From: CAYLQA01 sp964385695
GTDB lineage: Bacteria; Desulfobacterota; Desulfobulbia; Desulfobulbales; Desulfurivibrionaceae
NCBI GenBank assembly: GCA_964385695.1
Contig: CAYLQA010000030.1
Span: forward strand, 1-47,384
Direction of reading: 5' to 3'
DNA: 47,384 bases
Notes under the pieces: model-generated
Database searches by the model: none
What the model was told of the DNA's origin: nothing
What the model saw: the letters and a program-made list of their open reading frames with translations, nothing else
Translations under genes and position numbers: made by a program
Part shown: in pieces, positions 15,518 to 24,369 of the stretch
How the letters are laid out: every line of letters starts with the position of its first letter
How positions within the stretch are numbered: position 1 is the first letter of the stretch

Positions 15518-17974
15518 ATGCTTACACGCATCTTTGATAAGCTTGCCAAGCTGAAACAAGGCTCTGCCTTTGACTTTAGCAAGGCTTCCGCTGACGGTTC
15601 CAAAGACAGCAGCGGCGTCCCTAAACCCTCCTTACCCAAGGTTCCGAGTTGGGAACCGGGCGATATTATCCTCAACAGGTACAAGGTCGAGCAGGTCGAA
15701 TCCGGCTCCATGGGCAAGGTGTACATCTCCGAGCATCTTGGTTGGGGAGTCAAGATGGCTATTAAATCACCTCGACCCGAGGTTTTAGCAGATCGAGAAG
15801 GACTCAAAAGAATTTTAAAAGAGGCCAACAGTTGGGTACGCATGGGCATGCACCCTAATGTTGCCGCCTGCTATTATGTTCTTGGAATCAACAAAATCCC
15901 CCATATCTTTGTAGAGTTCATTGACGGCGGCAATCTTTCCGATTGGATCAAGTCCGGTCGGTGCCGCAACCTGCGTACAGCATTGACTTTGGCCATTCAG
16001 TTTTGTCACGGCATGGAATATACCCATAAACAGGGCATCATCCACCGGGACATCAAGCCACCCAATGTGATGATCACCAAGAATTCCTTGGTCAAGATCA
16101 CTGACTTCGGCATCCTGCTCTCCACAGGGGAAAACGTTAAGGACAGCAAGGATGTTAAATCCGCTGCAAAAAGTGGCGATACTGATGCCACGATCGGCTT
16201 TCGCGGTACACCGGGATATGCATCGCCGGAACAGCTACGCAGCGCCCATGATGTTGATCAACGCACGGATATATACTCCTTTGGCCTTTGTCTCTGGGTT
16301 ATGCTGTGCGGCACTAAGCCATATCGCAACAATGCGGTTGAGGAGGCCGTGCCCACCCCGACACCGTCATCACCCGGTGTTGTTTTTCCTCCGGAGCTAA
16401 AAGACGTTCTTATTAAAAGTGTCGCCTATAACCCGGATGATCGTTACAAAAATTTTGCAGAGATGAGGGCAGCCTTGAACGAGGCCTATGTTGCTGCCTT
16501 TAAAACAGCATGCCCTTATGCTGAATTGACCAATATCGATCTTCGCGCAGACAGTCTCAACAACAGGGCTGTATCGATGTTTGAGCTTGGTGAAAGTAAA
16601 GAGGCGGCTGCCTGTTTAGGTAGAACCCTTGAAATCAATGATATGCTTCCTGAGGCGGTGTACAATCTTATTCTCCTTAAATGGCGTTCAGGCATGATCA
16701 GTCCTGCCCGTATTCTCAGGCAAATCGATGCGGCGAAAAAAAGAGGTATACAGGCCCCTTGGCTCAACGATCTTGAAGGGTCGGTCAAACACACCATGAC
16801 CGGTGACAAGATTGATAGTGGGGATAAAAAGGAATTCCCGGAATTCAGGCTTTGCATCCCGAAAAACTCCCTGGAGGTATTCCGAGAGGGACAGCTTCAT
16901 CTCTCTGTACAGCGCAACATTCTCGACCATTTGGAGAATAAGCGCTATGAGGCATGCCATGATGTTTTAATGACGGCTTGGCCCAACACCGGTTACCAAA
17001 AAGACAAGGTTTTCAATAAGGCGTATGACAATCTTTTACGCATTGGCAATAAGGAAAATATTCTCGGGGTTCAGCGCTTTCTGACCCTGAAAGGCTTTGG
17101 CTCCGCAGCATCTGGCATTGCCTATATACCGGAAACCAAAAAAATAGTTTCAGCTGGGCCAGACGGCAAGGTGATTCTCAGGGACTTTACCACCGCACAA
17201 AAGGTCAAGATACTGGGCACTGAAGGGCAAGGTGTCACAGCCATGGCTGCCTGCCCTCTTGGCAAACATTTGGCAATCGGCACCGAGGATGGAACTATCA
17301 ATCTCCTCTCAACCAAAACAGGACAGCCTGTCTCCACTGGAATTGTTCATCACGGTGCAGTGCGGAGTCTCTCCTTCAGTTACGATGGCAGACACCTTGC
17401 CTCGGGCGGCGCAGATGGTTTTTTGAAAATTAAAAAACTCTCCTCCGGGGTTGAAAAAAGCATCTCCATCCAGGATGGCGGCGGGGTTACATCTGCTGCC
17501 TTTGTCAATAAAGAGCTGGATCTTGTTACAGGTGGTGCGGATGGGAAAATTCGCTTCTGGGAGGCCGGTGGCAAAGAATGCACTAAAATCCTAGAATCCC
17601 ATGCCCTGCCAGTCATTGGACTCTCCCCCTCCCCTGACGGACATCGTTTTGCCAGCGCCAGCACTGATAGAATGGTTAAGATTTGGGAACATCGCACAGG
17701 AAGATGCCTGAAGACCATTAAAGCACACGAAGAGGCTGTTTCCTCTGTTCTTTTTCTACAGGATAATCGCACCGTAGCCTCTGGTTGCGAGGATGATATC
17801 ATTAAGCTCTGGGATGCAGAATCCGGGGAGTGCCTGTGCGTCATGGATGGACGTGGCGATGGAATTTTCAGCCTTGATCATGGGCCAAAGCCACACACCT
17901 TTTTATCCGGCCGTAAAGATGGCGCTGTTGTGCTCTGGATGATAATCTATAAAATGAACTTTCATTATACGTAA
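15518..17974 (+). CDS. Ser/Thr protein kinase fused to WD40 repeats
   Basis: This 818-residue soluble protein is a Hanks-type kinase fused to a beta-propeller. The kinase domain spans about residues 55-330. It has a glycine loop ESGSMGKVY (61-69), catalytic lysine Lys83 in MAIKSP, the catalytic loop HRDIKPPN (176-183), DFG at 196-198 and the activation-segment motif GTPGYASPEQ. A helical, TPR-like segment follows (about 335-410). From about residue 515 to the end there are roughly seven WD40-like repeats (S-A-G-P-D-G-K-V-I-L-R-D, S-G-G-A-D-G-F-L-K-I, S-A-S-T-D-R-M-V-K-I-W and others). There is no transmembrane helix, unlike many PknB-type kinases. Position between an FHA protein and a PP2C phosphatase gives a complete writer-reader-eraser set. 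Substrates are unknown. Confidence 0.93.
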   Translation: MLTRIFDKLAKLKQGSAFDFSKASADGSKDSSGVPKPSLPKVPSWEPGDIILNRYKVEQVESGSMGKVYISEHLGWGVKMAIKSPRPEVLADREGLKRILKEANSWVRMGMHPNVAACYYVLGINKIPHIFVEFIDGGNLSDWIKSGRCRNLRTALTLAIQFCHGMEYTHKQGIIHRDIKPPNVMITKNSLVKITDFGILLSTGENVKDSKDVKSAAKSGDTDATIGFRGTPGYASPEQLRSAHDVDQRTDIYSFGLCLWVMLCGTKPYRNNAVEEAVPTPTPSSPGVVFPPELKDVLIKSVAYNPDDRYKNFAEMRAALNEAYVAAFKTACPYAELTNIDLRADSLNNRAVSMFELGESKEAAACLGRTLEINDMLPEAVYNLILLKWRSGMISPARILRQIDAAKKRGIQAPWLNDLEGSVKHTMTGDKIDSGDKKEFPEFRLCIPKNSLEVFREGQLHLSVQRNILDHLENKRYEACHDVLMTAWPNTGYQKDKVFNKAYDNLLRIGNKENILGVQRFLTLKGFGSAASGIAYIPETKKIVSAGPDGKVILRDFTTAQKVKILGTEGQGVTAMAACPLGKHLAIGTEDGTINLLSTKTGQPVSTGIVHHGAVRSLSFSYDGRHLASGGADGFLKIKKLSSGVEKSISIQDGGGVTSAAFVNKELDLVTGGADGKIRFWEAGGKECTKILESHALPVIGLSPSPDGHRFASASTDRMVKIWEHRTGRCLKTIKAHEEAVSSVLFLQDNRTVASGCEDDIIKLWDAESGECLCVMDGRGDGIFSLDHGPKPHTFLSGRKDGAVVLWMIIYKMNFHYT

Positions 17975-18002
17975 TGATCACAAAAGGGCTGACTACTTAA
18001 AA

Positions 18003-18779
18003 ATGATTCGTTTTTTAAAACGTTTTTTTCGCATACCCCCCAGACAGATCGAATTTTATGGGCGCACCGATACAGGAAAGGTGCGGCCTCATAATGAAGA
18101 TAGTTTTTGCATCTTACGTACCCGTAGAATCTTTATTGTTGCCGATGGTATGGGTGGTCATAATGCCGGTGAAGTTGCCAGCAAATTGGCAATTGAGGCT
18201 CTCATAGACTTTTTCTCGGAAGATCGTGTACAAAGCCTGCGCGGCCGCGATATTGAAATTCAGTACTCCATGATCGACGGCTTTAAATATGCCAATAAAG
18301 TAGTTATGGAAAAGGCGGCCAGTGACCCACAATTCAAAGGCATGGGCTGTACCCTTGTCATGTGTTTGCTTGACGACAACATGCTGCACACCTGCCATGT
18401 TGGTGATGCCCGTTGTTATGTGATGACGAGGCAGAAACTTGAACAAATAACCACTGATCATACTGGTGTTACATACAATCATGGCGCTCAGGCAGACGCG
18501 AAGTCTGAAGAAACCGTGAATATTAAACCTAGAAATGTTGTGACCCGCGCCATAGGTTTTCCTTTTCCGCAAGATCCGGAGTATCATTGCAACCCTCTGT
18601 CACCTGGCAGTAAATTTTTACTCTGTTCCGATGGACTTTGGTCCATGGTAAATGATGAAAAATTGCAGGATATTCTTCTTGATGCCCCTGATCCCGAACA
18701 AGCCAGCGAGGACATGGTTTGCCAGGCCAATGATTTCGGTGGGCGTGACAATATCACGGCCTTGGTTGTTTATTACTAA
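18003..18779 (+). CDS. PP2C-family Ser/Thr protein phosphatase
   Basis: This 258-residue phosphatase of the PPM/PP2C family (PrpC/Stp type) removes phosphate from Ser/Thr residues. The metal-binding motifs are all present: VRPHNEDS near the start, VADGMGGHNAGE, GCTL followed by HVGDAR, LLCSDGLW, and the terminal GRDNITALVV with the last metal aspartate. The N-terminus (about 15 residues) is basic and hydrophobic but not a convincing signal peptide. It starts 28 bases after the kinase gene and probably belongs to the same operon, where it would reverse the kinase's phosphorylation. Confidence 0.95.
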   Translation: MIRFLKRFFRIPPRQIEFYGRTDTGKVRPHNEDSFCILRTRRIFIVADGMGGHNAGEVASKLAIEALIDFFSEDRVQSLRGRDIEIQYSMIDGFKYANKVVMEKAASDPQFKGMGCTLVMCLLDDNMLHTCHVGDARCYVMTRQKLEQITTDHTGVTYNHGAQADAKSEETVNIKPRNVVTRAIGFPFPQDPEYHCNPLSPGSKFLLCSDGLWSMVNDEKLQDILLDAPDPEQASEDMVCQANDFGGRDNITALVVYY

Positions 18780-18884
18780 AAACACCTGTTGTGTCCCAAT
18801 TAACGTCTTTTTTAGCTTTACATTTCCGCCCATTCACTTAAACTCCACATAGTACTGATAATCTTTACCAAGAGAGGAGTTTTC

Positions 18885-19481
18885 ATGCCTTCAGATAAGA
18901 AACAATCAATCCGCCTCAACAGCGTGGCCAATGAATTACGAAGCCTGGCCGAGGATCTTACCAATGGTCGGTTGCGTGTGGGAAGCAACACTATAGACGT
19001 TGGCGAACCTATTTTTTTTAAGACAAAACAGAAAGTAAAAGGTGAAAAAGCTTATTACACTCTCTCATTTCAGGTCCCAGTCTTAGCAGATGAGGTGGCC
19101 GAAAATGAGGCAGCCGTTCCGGAAGAAAAGGCAGAGAAACCAAGCCCAAAAAAGAAAACTCCAGCCAGTACCGGAAAGAAGAGTGAAAGCCCGCCAAACG
19201 GCAAAAAAATCAAAAAAGATATTACCCGCCTCTGGAAGTCCATGAGCCGAGTCCTTGAGCAAGGAAACCTGCCCACTCCTGAGGATGGCAAAAAGATTCT
19301 CACTTTATGTGAAGATTACAATCTTTATGCGGCAAAAGAGTGGTCTGACGACTGGCAGCAATGCGTTGCAGTTGTCAAAAATGCATACCAGGCTGCCGAG
19401 AGTGGTGAAACGGAGAAGGCCCAAGAGCTGATTGCAGAGGTGAACCGCCTGACCAAGATCTGCCATAAAAAATACAAATAG
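18885..19481 (+). CDS. XXXCH-domain-like protein with N-terminal amphi-Trp-like region
   Basis: This 198-residue protein has a small N-terminal domain (residues 1-68) with the pattern ELRSLAEDLTNGRLRVG, resembling the amphi-Trp type domain. A Lys/Pro/Ser-rich linker (75-110) follows, then a helical C-terminal domain ending LTKICHKKYK. That tail looks like the haem attachment end of a cytochrome c-prime (CxxCHKKYR) with the first cysteine replaced, which defines the XXXCH family known mainly from Desulfovibrio relatives. There is no signal peptide, so it is probably cytoplasmic and does not bind haem c. An AGAGGAG ribosome-binding site supports the start. It follows the PP2C gene after 105 bases. 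Function is unknown; family assignment is from memory of the motif. Confidence 0.6.
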   Translation: MPSDKKQSIRLNSVANELRSLAEDLTNGRLRVGSNTIDVGEPIFFKTKQKVKGEKAYYTLSFQVPVLADEVAENEAAVPEEKAEKPSPKKKTPASTGKKSESPPNGKKIKKDITRLWKSMSRVLEQGNLPTPEDGKKILTLCEDYNLYAAKEWSDDWQQCVAVVKNAYQAAESGETEKAQELIAEVNRLTKICHKKYK

Positions 19482-19496
19482 CCTCTTTTGCCTACC

Positions 19497-20303
19497 ATGA
19501 ACCCACTTGAACTTGTTAAAAGAACACCAAAATCAAACTGCGGAGAATGCGGCTACCCTGCTTGCTTGGCCTTTGCCGCCGCCGTAACAAAGTCTGGGGA
19601 AAGTCCGAGTAAATGCCCACATCTGGACACCACTGGCCTTGAACTTGAGCAAAATGTTGGGGCACCAGAGCTTGAGGACCTGGCCCAGGAAAAAGACCTG
19701 CAACTTATTGCCCACCTCAAAGGCAAGGTAGCAGACCTGAATTTTTCTCAAATAGGCCCGGATCTCGGGGTAGCTGTATCTGATACTGAGGCGAATCGGC
19801 TTCATTTTCGCTACCTGGGCCAGGACGTAACCCTTGATAAATCAGATGGCATCTTACTTGACGGTGCCCCGGCCGAAGATCCAAGGGATCAAATTCTTCT
19901 TTATAATTATGTCTCTTCCTGCGGAGGTGCTTCGCCAACTAATAATTGGATAGGGCTTGAGAGCCTGCCAAACTCCATCTCCAAGGTCAGAACCTTGGCC
20001 ACCTATTGCGAAAATGTTCTGGCAGGTCAATTTAGCGTAAGCCGGATCGATTCTCTCATTTCACTCAGCGAATCCATTGATGGACAGGTTGACGCTGGGG
20101 CCTCGGCTTCACTTGGTCTTGTCATTCCTGTTCTACCAAGACTCCCGCAATATATCCTGTATTGGGAGGCTGAGCCGGAGGAAGGATTTGCCGCCAAACT
20201 TAAGGTACTCTTCGACGCCAAAGTTATGGATTACCTTGACCTGGAATCACTGGTTTTTTCCGCAGAGCGCATGGCTGACAAATTTGCCGAACTTGCTGTC
20301 TGA
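19497..20303 (+). CDS. [4Fe-4S]-binding protein with DUF3786-like domain
   Basis: This 268-residue protein opens with a four-cysteine cluster motif, Cys15-x2-Cys18-x4-Cys23-x16-Cys40. The spacing is that of the Fe-S domain found in corrinoid/acetyl-CoA pathway and RnfB proteins. The remainder (about residues 65-265) resembles DUF3786, a domain of unknown role common in anaerobic Desulfobacterota and methanogens. No signal peptide is seen, so it is cytoplasmic. ATG 19497 is preferred over TTG 19488, nine bases upstream; neither has a Shine-Dalgarno. It begins 15 bases after the XXXCH-like gene and may be co-transcribed with it. A role in redox or corrinoid chemistry is possible, but nothing here proves it. 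Confidence 0.75.
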   Translation: MNPLELVKRTPKSNCGECGYPACLAFAAAVTKSGESPSKCPHLDTTGLELEQNVGAPELEDLAQEKDLQLIAHLKGKVADLNFSQIGPDLGVAVSDTEANRLHFRYLGQDVTLDKSDGILLDGAPAEDPRDQILLYNYVSSCGGASPTNNWIGLESLPNSISKVRTLATYCENVLAGQFSVSRIDSLISLSESIDGQVDAGASASLGLVIPVLPRLPQYILYWEAEPEEGFAAKLKVLFDAKVMDYLDLESLVFSAERMADKFAELAV

Positions 20304-20426
20304 TTTCTCACGTTCAACCATTTTATAGTATGACTTGAGAGAACTATTTGTTCTCCTGTTGTGTCATGGTAGAGTAGGTCTTCTTCAAACGAAATTCTAG
20401 ACCGAAACACGCAAAGCGGTTGACTG

Positions 20427-21761
20427 ATGACAAGCATGAGTAGCGACAACACATCTATCCCTCTGGCCGAACGAATGCGGCCGCAAAAGATATCTGAGTT
20501 TGTCGGCCAGAAACAACTCCTTGGTCCGGACAAACTTCTTACCCGCCTTGTCGATCAACAATACCTCCCGTCCCTACTCCTCTGGGGCCCGCCAGGCACA
20601 GGAAAAACAACCCTCGCTCGAATTTTAGCCCAAACCACCGGCGCTGACTTTGTGTTTTTTTCTGCGGTTCTTTCCGGAATTAAAGAGGTTCGGCAGATTG
20701 TCGTCCAGGCAGAGGAAAAGCGTAAAGTCAACAACAGGGCGACCATACTATTCGTCGATGAGATCCATCGCTTCAACAAGAGCCAGCAAGACGGTTTTTT
20801 ACCCCATGTGGAAAGCGGTCTGATTACTCTAATAGGCGCGACCACTGAAAACCCATCATTTCAAGTCATTGCTCCACTGCTCTCACGTTGTCGCGTTCTT
20901 GTACTGAACCCACTTACCCATGAAGATCTCGATATCATTTTGCACCATGCCATTGCAGATAAAGAACACGGGCTTGGCACCCTTGCATTGCAAATCGATG
21001 AACAGGCAGCAGCTCATCTTGTGAACGTTGCCGATGGTGATGCCCGCAGTCTCCTAAACAGCCTTGAAGTTGCAGCAAACCTTGCGGAACAAGAGCAGCA
21101 AACCATTACACTTGCCACCGTGGAAGAGGCAATCCAGCGTAAGAGCTTGCGCTATGACAATGCAGGTGAAGAGCATTACAATCTGATCTCGGCTCTCCAT
21201 AAAAGCCTGCGGGACAGTGACCCGGATGGAGCGCTTTATTGGCTCTGCCGCATGCTTGAGTCTGGCGAGGAACCGCTTTACATTGCCCGCCGCCTTATCC
21301 GTTTTGCCTCGGAAGACATTGGCAATGCAGACCCGCAAGCCTTGCATATTGCCCTGAACGGACGTGAAGGTTATCATATTCTGGGTTCCCCGGAAGGCGA
21401 ACTAGCCCTTGCCCAGGTTGTGACGTATCTTGCCACTGCCCCCAAAAGCAATGCGGTTTACAGTGCGTTTAAATCCGTGAACAAAGACATAAACAAAACC
21501 GGCAGCCTGCCTGTGCCGCTGCATATCCGCAACGCGCCAACCAAGCTGATGGGCGAACTTGGATACGGCAAGGGCTATCAATACGCCCACGATGACCCGA
21601 CCGGGCTGGTAGCCCAAGAACACTTGCCGGATGAGTTATCAGGAAGAAAATACTACGAGCCCAGCAACAGGGGCTATGAGGCTGTTATCAAGGATCGTTT
21701 AAATAAATGGCGTAATATCCTGAAAAAACGACACCAGGAAAAACAACGAGGATCATCATAG
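20427..21761 (+). CDS. rarA: Replication-associated recombination protein RarA (MgsA)
   Basis: RarA is a clamp-loader-like AAA+ ATPase acting at stalled replication forks. The 444-residue protein has the family N-terminus (P-L-A-E-R-M-R-P), Walker A GPPGTGKT at 54-61, Walker B FVDEIHRFNKSQQD, and sensor 1 GATTENPSF. The C-terminal tetramerisation region contains SALHKSLRDSDPDGALYWL and ends with the conserved GYKGYQY-like and YYEPSNRGYE segments. ATG 20436 is an alternative start (MSSDN). It is separated by only two bases from the UshA-like gene, so the two are probably co-transcribed, though no functional link is known. Confidence 0.96.
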   Translation: MTSMSSDNTSIPLAERMRPQKISEFVGQKQLLGPDKLLTRLVDQQYLPSLLLWGPPGTGKTTLARILAQTTGADFVFFSAVLSGIKEVRQIVVQAEEKRKVNNRATILFVDEIHRFNKSQQDGFLPHVESGLITLIGATTENPSFQVIAPLLSRCRVLVLNPLTHEDLDIILHHAIADKEHGLGTLALQIDEQAAAHLVNVADGDARSLLNSLEVAANLAEQEQQTITLATVEEAIQRKSLRYDNAGEEHYNLISALHKSLRDSDPDGALYWLCRMLESGEEPLYIARRLIRFASEDIGNADPQALHIALNGREGYHILGSPEGELALAQVVTYLATAPKSNAVYSAFKSVNKDINKTGSLPVPLHIRNAPTKLMGELGYGKGYQYAHDDPTGLVAQEHLPDELSGRKYYEPSNRGYEAVIKDRLNKWRNILKKRHQEKQRGSS

Positions 21762-21763
21762 CT

Positions 21764-23329
21764 ATGCAAAGATTACTCAGCTGGACATTGGTCTGTTTCT
21801 TTCTCTTTCCACTGATTGCCGGGGCAGCGACTGCGCCCAATCCGCAAAAACAACTCACTATTTTTTACGGCAACGATGTGCGGGGCGAGACCGAGCCCTG
21901 TGGTTGAAAAAACCGGCAACTGGGCGGTCTGTCCAAAAAGGCATATCAACTCAACAAACTGAGAAAAAAGAATAAGGATGTCCTGGTGCTTGATGCAGGG
22001 GCCTTGTTGTTTCAAAAACAAACCATACTCAAAAGCCAACGACTGCAGCAACTCGCAACCACAGAGGGCATCATAGAGGCATATAATCTTATGCGATATG
22101 ATGCCGTTGGGGTCGCTCCTTTGGATCTTGCCGCGGGCCTTGAACATTTGCTTGCTCTCAAGAAAAAGTCGAATTTCACATGGCTCAGTGCCAACCTCGC
22201 TGACAGTGCGAATAATGAGCTTCTATTTAACCCGTCAACCATTATCAAAAAGGGTGATGTCCGTGTCGGCATCATTGCTCTTACCGGCCCGGTCACCAAG
22301 CCCGAACAATTCAAGCAATACCACTGGCAACAGGTTCTTGGGGATGAGATCAAATGCCTCAAAGATCAAACAGACTTTCTTGTCCTGCTCTCAAGTTACC
22401 CAGCCACAGAAAACCAAAATATCGCCAAGGCCTTTTCCGAACTGCACCTTATTATTCAGGCAGGAGGGCCGAACAACAATCAACGGCCACGCCTTATCAA
22501 CAACACCCTTATCAGCCAGACCCAACAGCAGGGTAAATACTTTGGCACCTACACAATACAGCTAGGAGATAACGGCAAGTGGAAGGCTGCCACACAGCAA
22601 AAAAGTACTGGCAAACAAAATGAGTTGGATCGCCTGACCTGGCAGTTAAAGCGCCATCGCAAACATGGCAGGCCGGAAGAGGTCTACAAAGATCGCCCGC
22701 ACCTCCTTGCCGCCTATTATCGCCTTGTGGAAAGGCATGAAGCCTTGAGAGAAGAAATCGCCCAGGAGAAAGCCCAGGCTGCTACTCCTCAAGCTGGTGT
22801 ATCCTCCACCTACAAGCATCGTTTCCAGGCCCTTGATATTTCCCTACCCAACGAGCAAAAGGTTTTGAATGTTGTCAACGCCACACGCGCCCGGGTAAAT
22901 GCAATAGGCAGACAAAATCGTAAATTAACCAGCCAAACGGCTGAGCCAAGCGTATTTGCCAGTTTTGTCGGCTGGAAGCAATGCCAGTCCTGTCATGAAA
23001 CGCAGGTGCAGAGTTGGCAAAAATCACGCCATGCAGTCTCATTTAAAACCCTTGTTGAGAAAAGCCAGCAGTTCAACCTGCAATGCGTTCCCTGCCATGT
23101 CACAACCATGCCGGAGGAAATTGAGAGCACTAACCTCGTTCCCGACCGCCTGCGCAGTGTTGGTTGCGAGACATGCCACGGGCCAGGAAGATCTCACATA
23201 CAAGATCCGCAGAACAATAAGCCGAGCCAGCCCAGCAAAGAGCTTTGCCTTTCCTGCCACAGCCAGGAACATGACGACAACTTTAATTTCAGCATCGACG
23301 TAAAAAAACTAAAGTGCCAAGGTGAATAG
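21764..23329 (+). CDS. UshA-like multihaem selenoprotein with in-frame UGA (Sec48)
   Basis: Reading through TGA at 21905-21907 gives one 521-residue protein. It has a signal peptide (about residues 1-23), then a metallophosphatase/5'-nucleotidase-like domain starting LTIFYGNDVRGETEPCG-U-K-N-R-Q-LGGLSKK. Relatives have PCGC at this spot, so the UGA replaces the second cysteine and residue 48 is probably selenocysteine. A helical linker follows, then a C-terminal multihaem domain with four CxxCH motifs (Cys407, 441, 468, 495), resembling cytochrome c554. ATG 21764 follows the rarA stop by two bases, and GAGGA about 13 bases earlier can serve as ribosome-binding site. A short ACCG/CGGT hairpin lies just after the UGA. 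Without readthrough only a 47-residue peptide, or a leaderless frame from 21986, would be made. Selenoproteins called UshA-like are known from deltaproteobacteria. The periplasmic function is unknown. Confidence 0.85.
21903..21950 (+). promoter_or_regulatory. Candidate bacterial SECIS element after the UGA codon
   Basis: Downstream of the UGA, ACCG (21912-21915) can pair with CGGT (21925-21928) around a G-rich nine-base loop. An outer GTTGA (21903-21907, containing the UGA) can pair with TCAAC (21946-21950). This resembles a bacterial SECIS hairpin that would bind SelB. The inner loop starts only eight bases after the UGA, closer than usual, so the fold is tentative. Confidence 0.4.
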
Positions 23330-23356
23330 AGCCACCCTCCGTCACGGAAAGTCCCT

Positions 23357-23403
23357 CTAAAAAACAAAAAAAGCCCCTGCGTTCAAATAGAACACAGGGG
23401 CTT
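23357..23403 (-). terminator. Intrinsic terminator of ppaC
   Basis: AAGCCCCTG-C-GTTC and GAAC-A-CAGGGGCTT (23371-23403) form a 13-bp stem with one mismatch and an AAATA loop. On the minus strand it is followed by a T-rich tract (23357-23372), as expected for a Rho-independent terminator downstream of the Mn-pyrophosphatase gene. Confidence 0.85.
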
Positions 23404-23439
23404 GTCGTTCGCGAAGCGAAGCAGATAAAAGCCTACCGA

Positions 23440-24369
23440 TTAGGCGCCGAATGCGGTCTGCAGGGGCGGTACGGTCTGCTTCTTACGGCTCATCATGCCG
23501 TCAACCCACATGGACTGGCCATCGAGCTTGGCGTTGAAGGCACCCTCGATGATGGAGGCATCGTCAGAAACTACCATCAGGTCAGTACCCTCTTTCACAA
23601 CGTCGGTCAGCATGAGCAGTACGGAGTGACGCCCGTCGGCCTTGACAGCCTCAAGCTCTTTGTAGAGGTCAGCGCGAAGATCAGCAACCTGATCCAGAGT
23701 AGCGAGCTCAAGCTGGCCAACACCAACTTTCTTGCCGCCCATATCAAAATCTTTGTAGTCGCGAAAGATGAGGTCTTTTACCGGCACGCCAGCTACAGAA
23801 GACTTGGCTTTCAGCATATCCATGAACAGGGCATCGGTGTCTTCAACACCGGCAATGCCCTTCAGGCCGGCAACAGCAGCCTTGTCAGCATCGGTGCAGG
23901 TGGGGGATTTGAAGTTTACGGTATCGCTCAAGATTGCGCTGAGCATTGCACCGGCGATATCCTTGGGCAGATCAACATTGTTGTTCTGGTACATCTCAAA
24001 GAGAACGGTACAGGTACAACCAACAGGCTGGGCATAGAAAAAGATGGGATTGTTGGTGGTCACATCACCGATTTTGTGATGGTCAACAACAGCAACAACC
24101 TCAGCATCGTTCAGGTTGGCCGGAGCCTGGGCGATATCGCTGAAATCAACCAGGGCTACCTGCTTGCCAGCAGCATCGGTGAGAGCCTCAGGGGCGGCCA
24201 GACCGAACTTCTCAAGAACTGTCTTACTCTCGGGATTCAAATTGTCTGCATCAATCTGCATGCATGCAACTGCATCGGTGCCGGTAGCCTTCAGGTAGTT
24301 GGCATAGGAAATGGCAGCTGCTACGGAGTCGGTATCAGGATTAGAATGGCCTACAACACAAACAGACAT
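23440..24369 (-). CDS. ppaC: Manganese-dependent inorganic pyrophosphatase
   Basis: This family II (DHH-type) cytoplasmic pyrophosphatase of 309 residues hydrolyses PPi to two phosphates. In sulfate reducers this pulls sulfate activation to APS forward. The DHH domain carries VVGHSNPDTDSVAAA at the N-terminus (metal ligands His and Asp) and the motif VVDHHKIGD near residue 97. The C-terminal DHHA2 domain ends with the substrate-binding SRKKQTVPPL. The ATG at 24369 has AAGGAGG eight bases upstream; the open frame reaches 24438, but that extension precedes the ribosome-binding site and is rejected. It has its own predicted promoter and terminator, so it is monocistronic. Confidence 0.96.
   Translation of the reverse strand: MSVCVVGHSNPDTDSVAAAISYANYLKATGTDAVACMQIDADNLNPESKTVLEKFGLAAPEALTDAAGKQVALVDFSDIAQAPANLNDAEVVAVVDHHKIGDVTTNNPIFFYAQPVGCTCTVLFEMYQNNNVDLPKDIAGAMLSAILSDTVNFKSPTCTDADKAAVAGLKGIAGVEDTDALFMDMLKAKSSVAGVPVKDLIFRDYKDFDMGGKKVGVGQLELATLDQVADLRADLYKELEAVKADGRHSVLLMLTDVVKEGTDLMVVSDDASIIEGAFNAKLDGQSMWVDGMMSRKKQTVPPLQTAFGA

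Noticed and set aside
21986..23329. Independent gene starting at ATG 21986
   Set aside because: It lacks a signal peptide although it has four haem-c motifs, and the upstream in-frame sequence to ATG 21764 supplies both the signal peptide and the conserved start of the phosphatase-like domain. A single TGA readthrough explains it better.
21764..23329. Nonsense-mutated pseudogene
   Set aside because: Only one interruption, exactly at a conserved redox cysteine, and the rest is intact with all haem motifs. A sequencing error remains possible but is less likely than selenocysteine.
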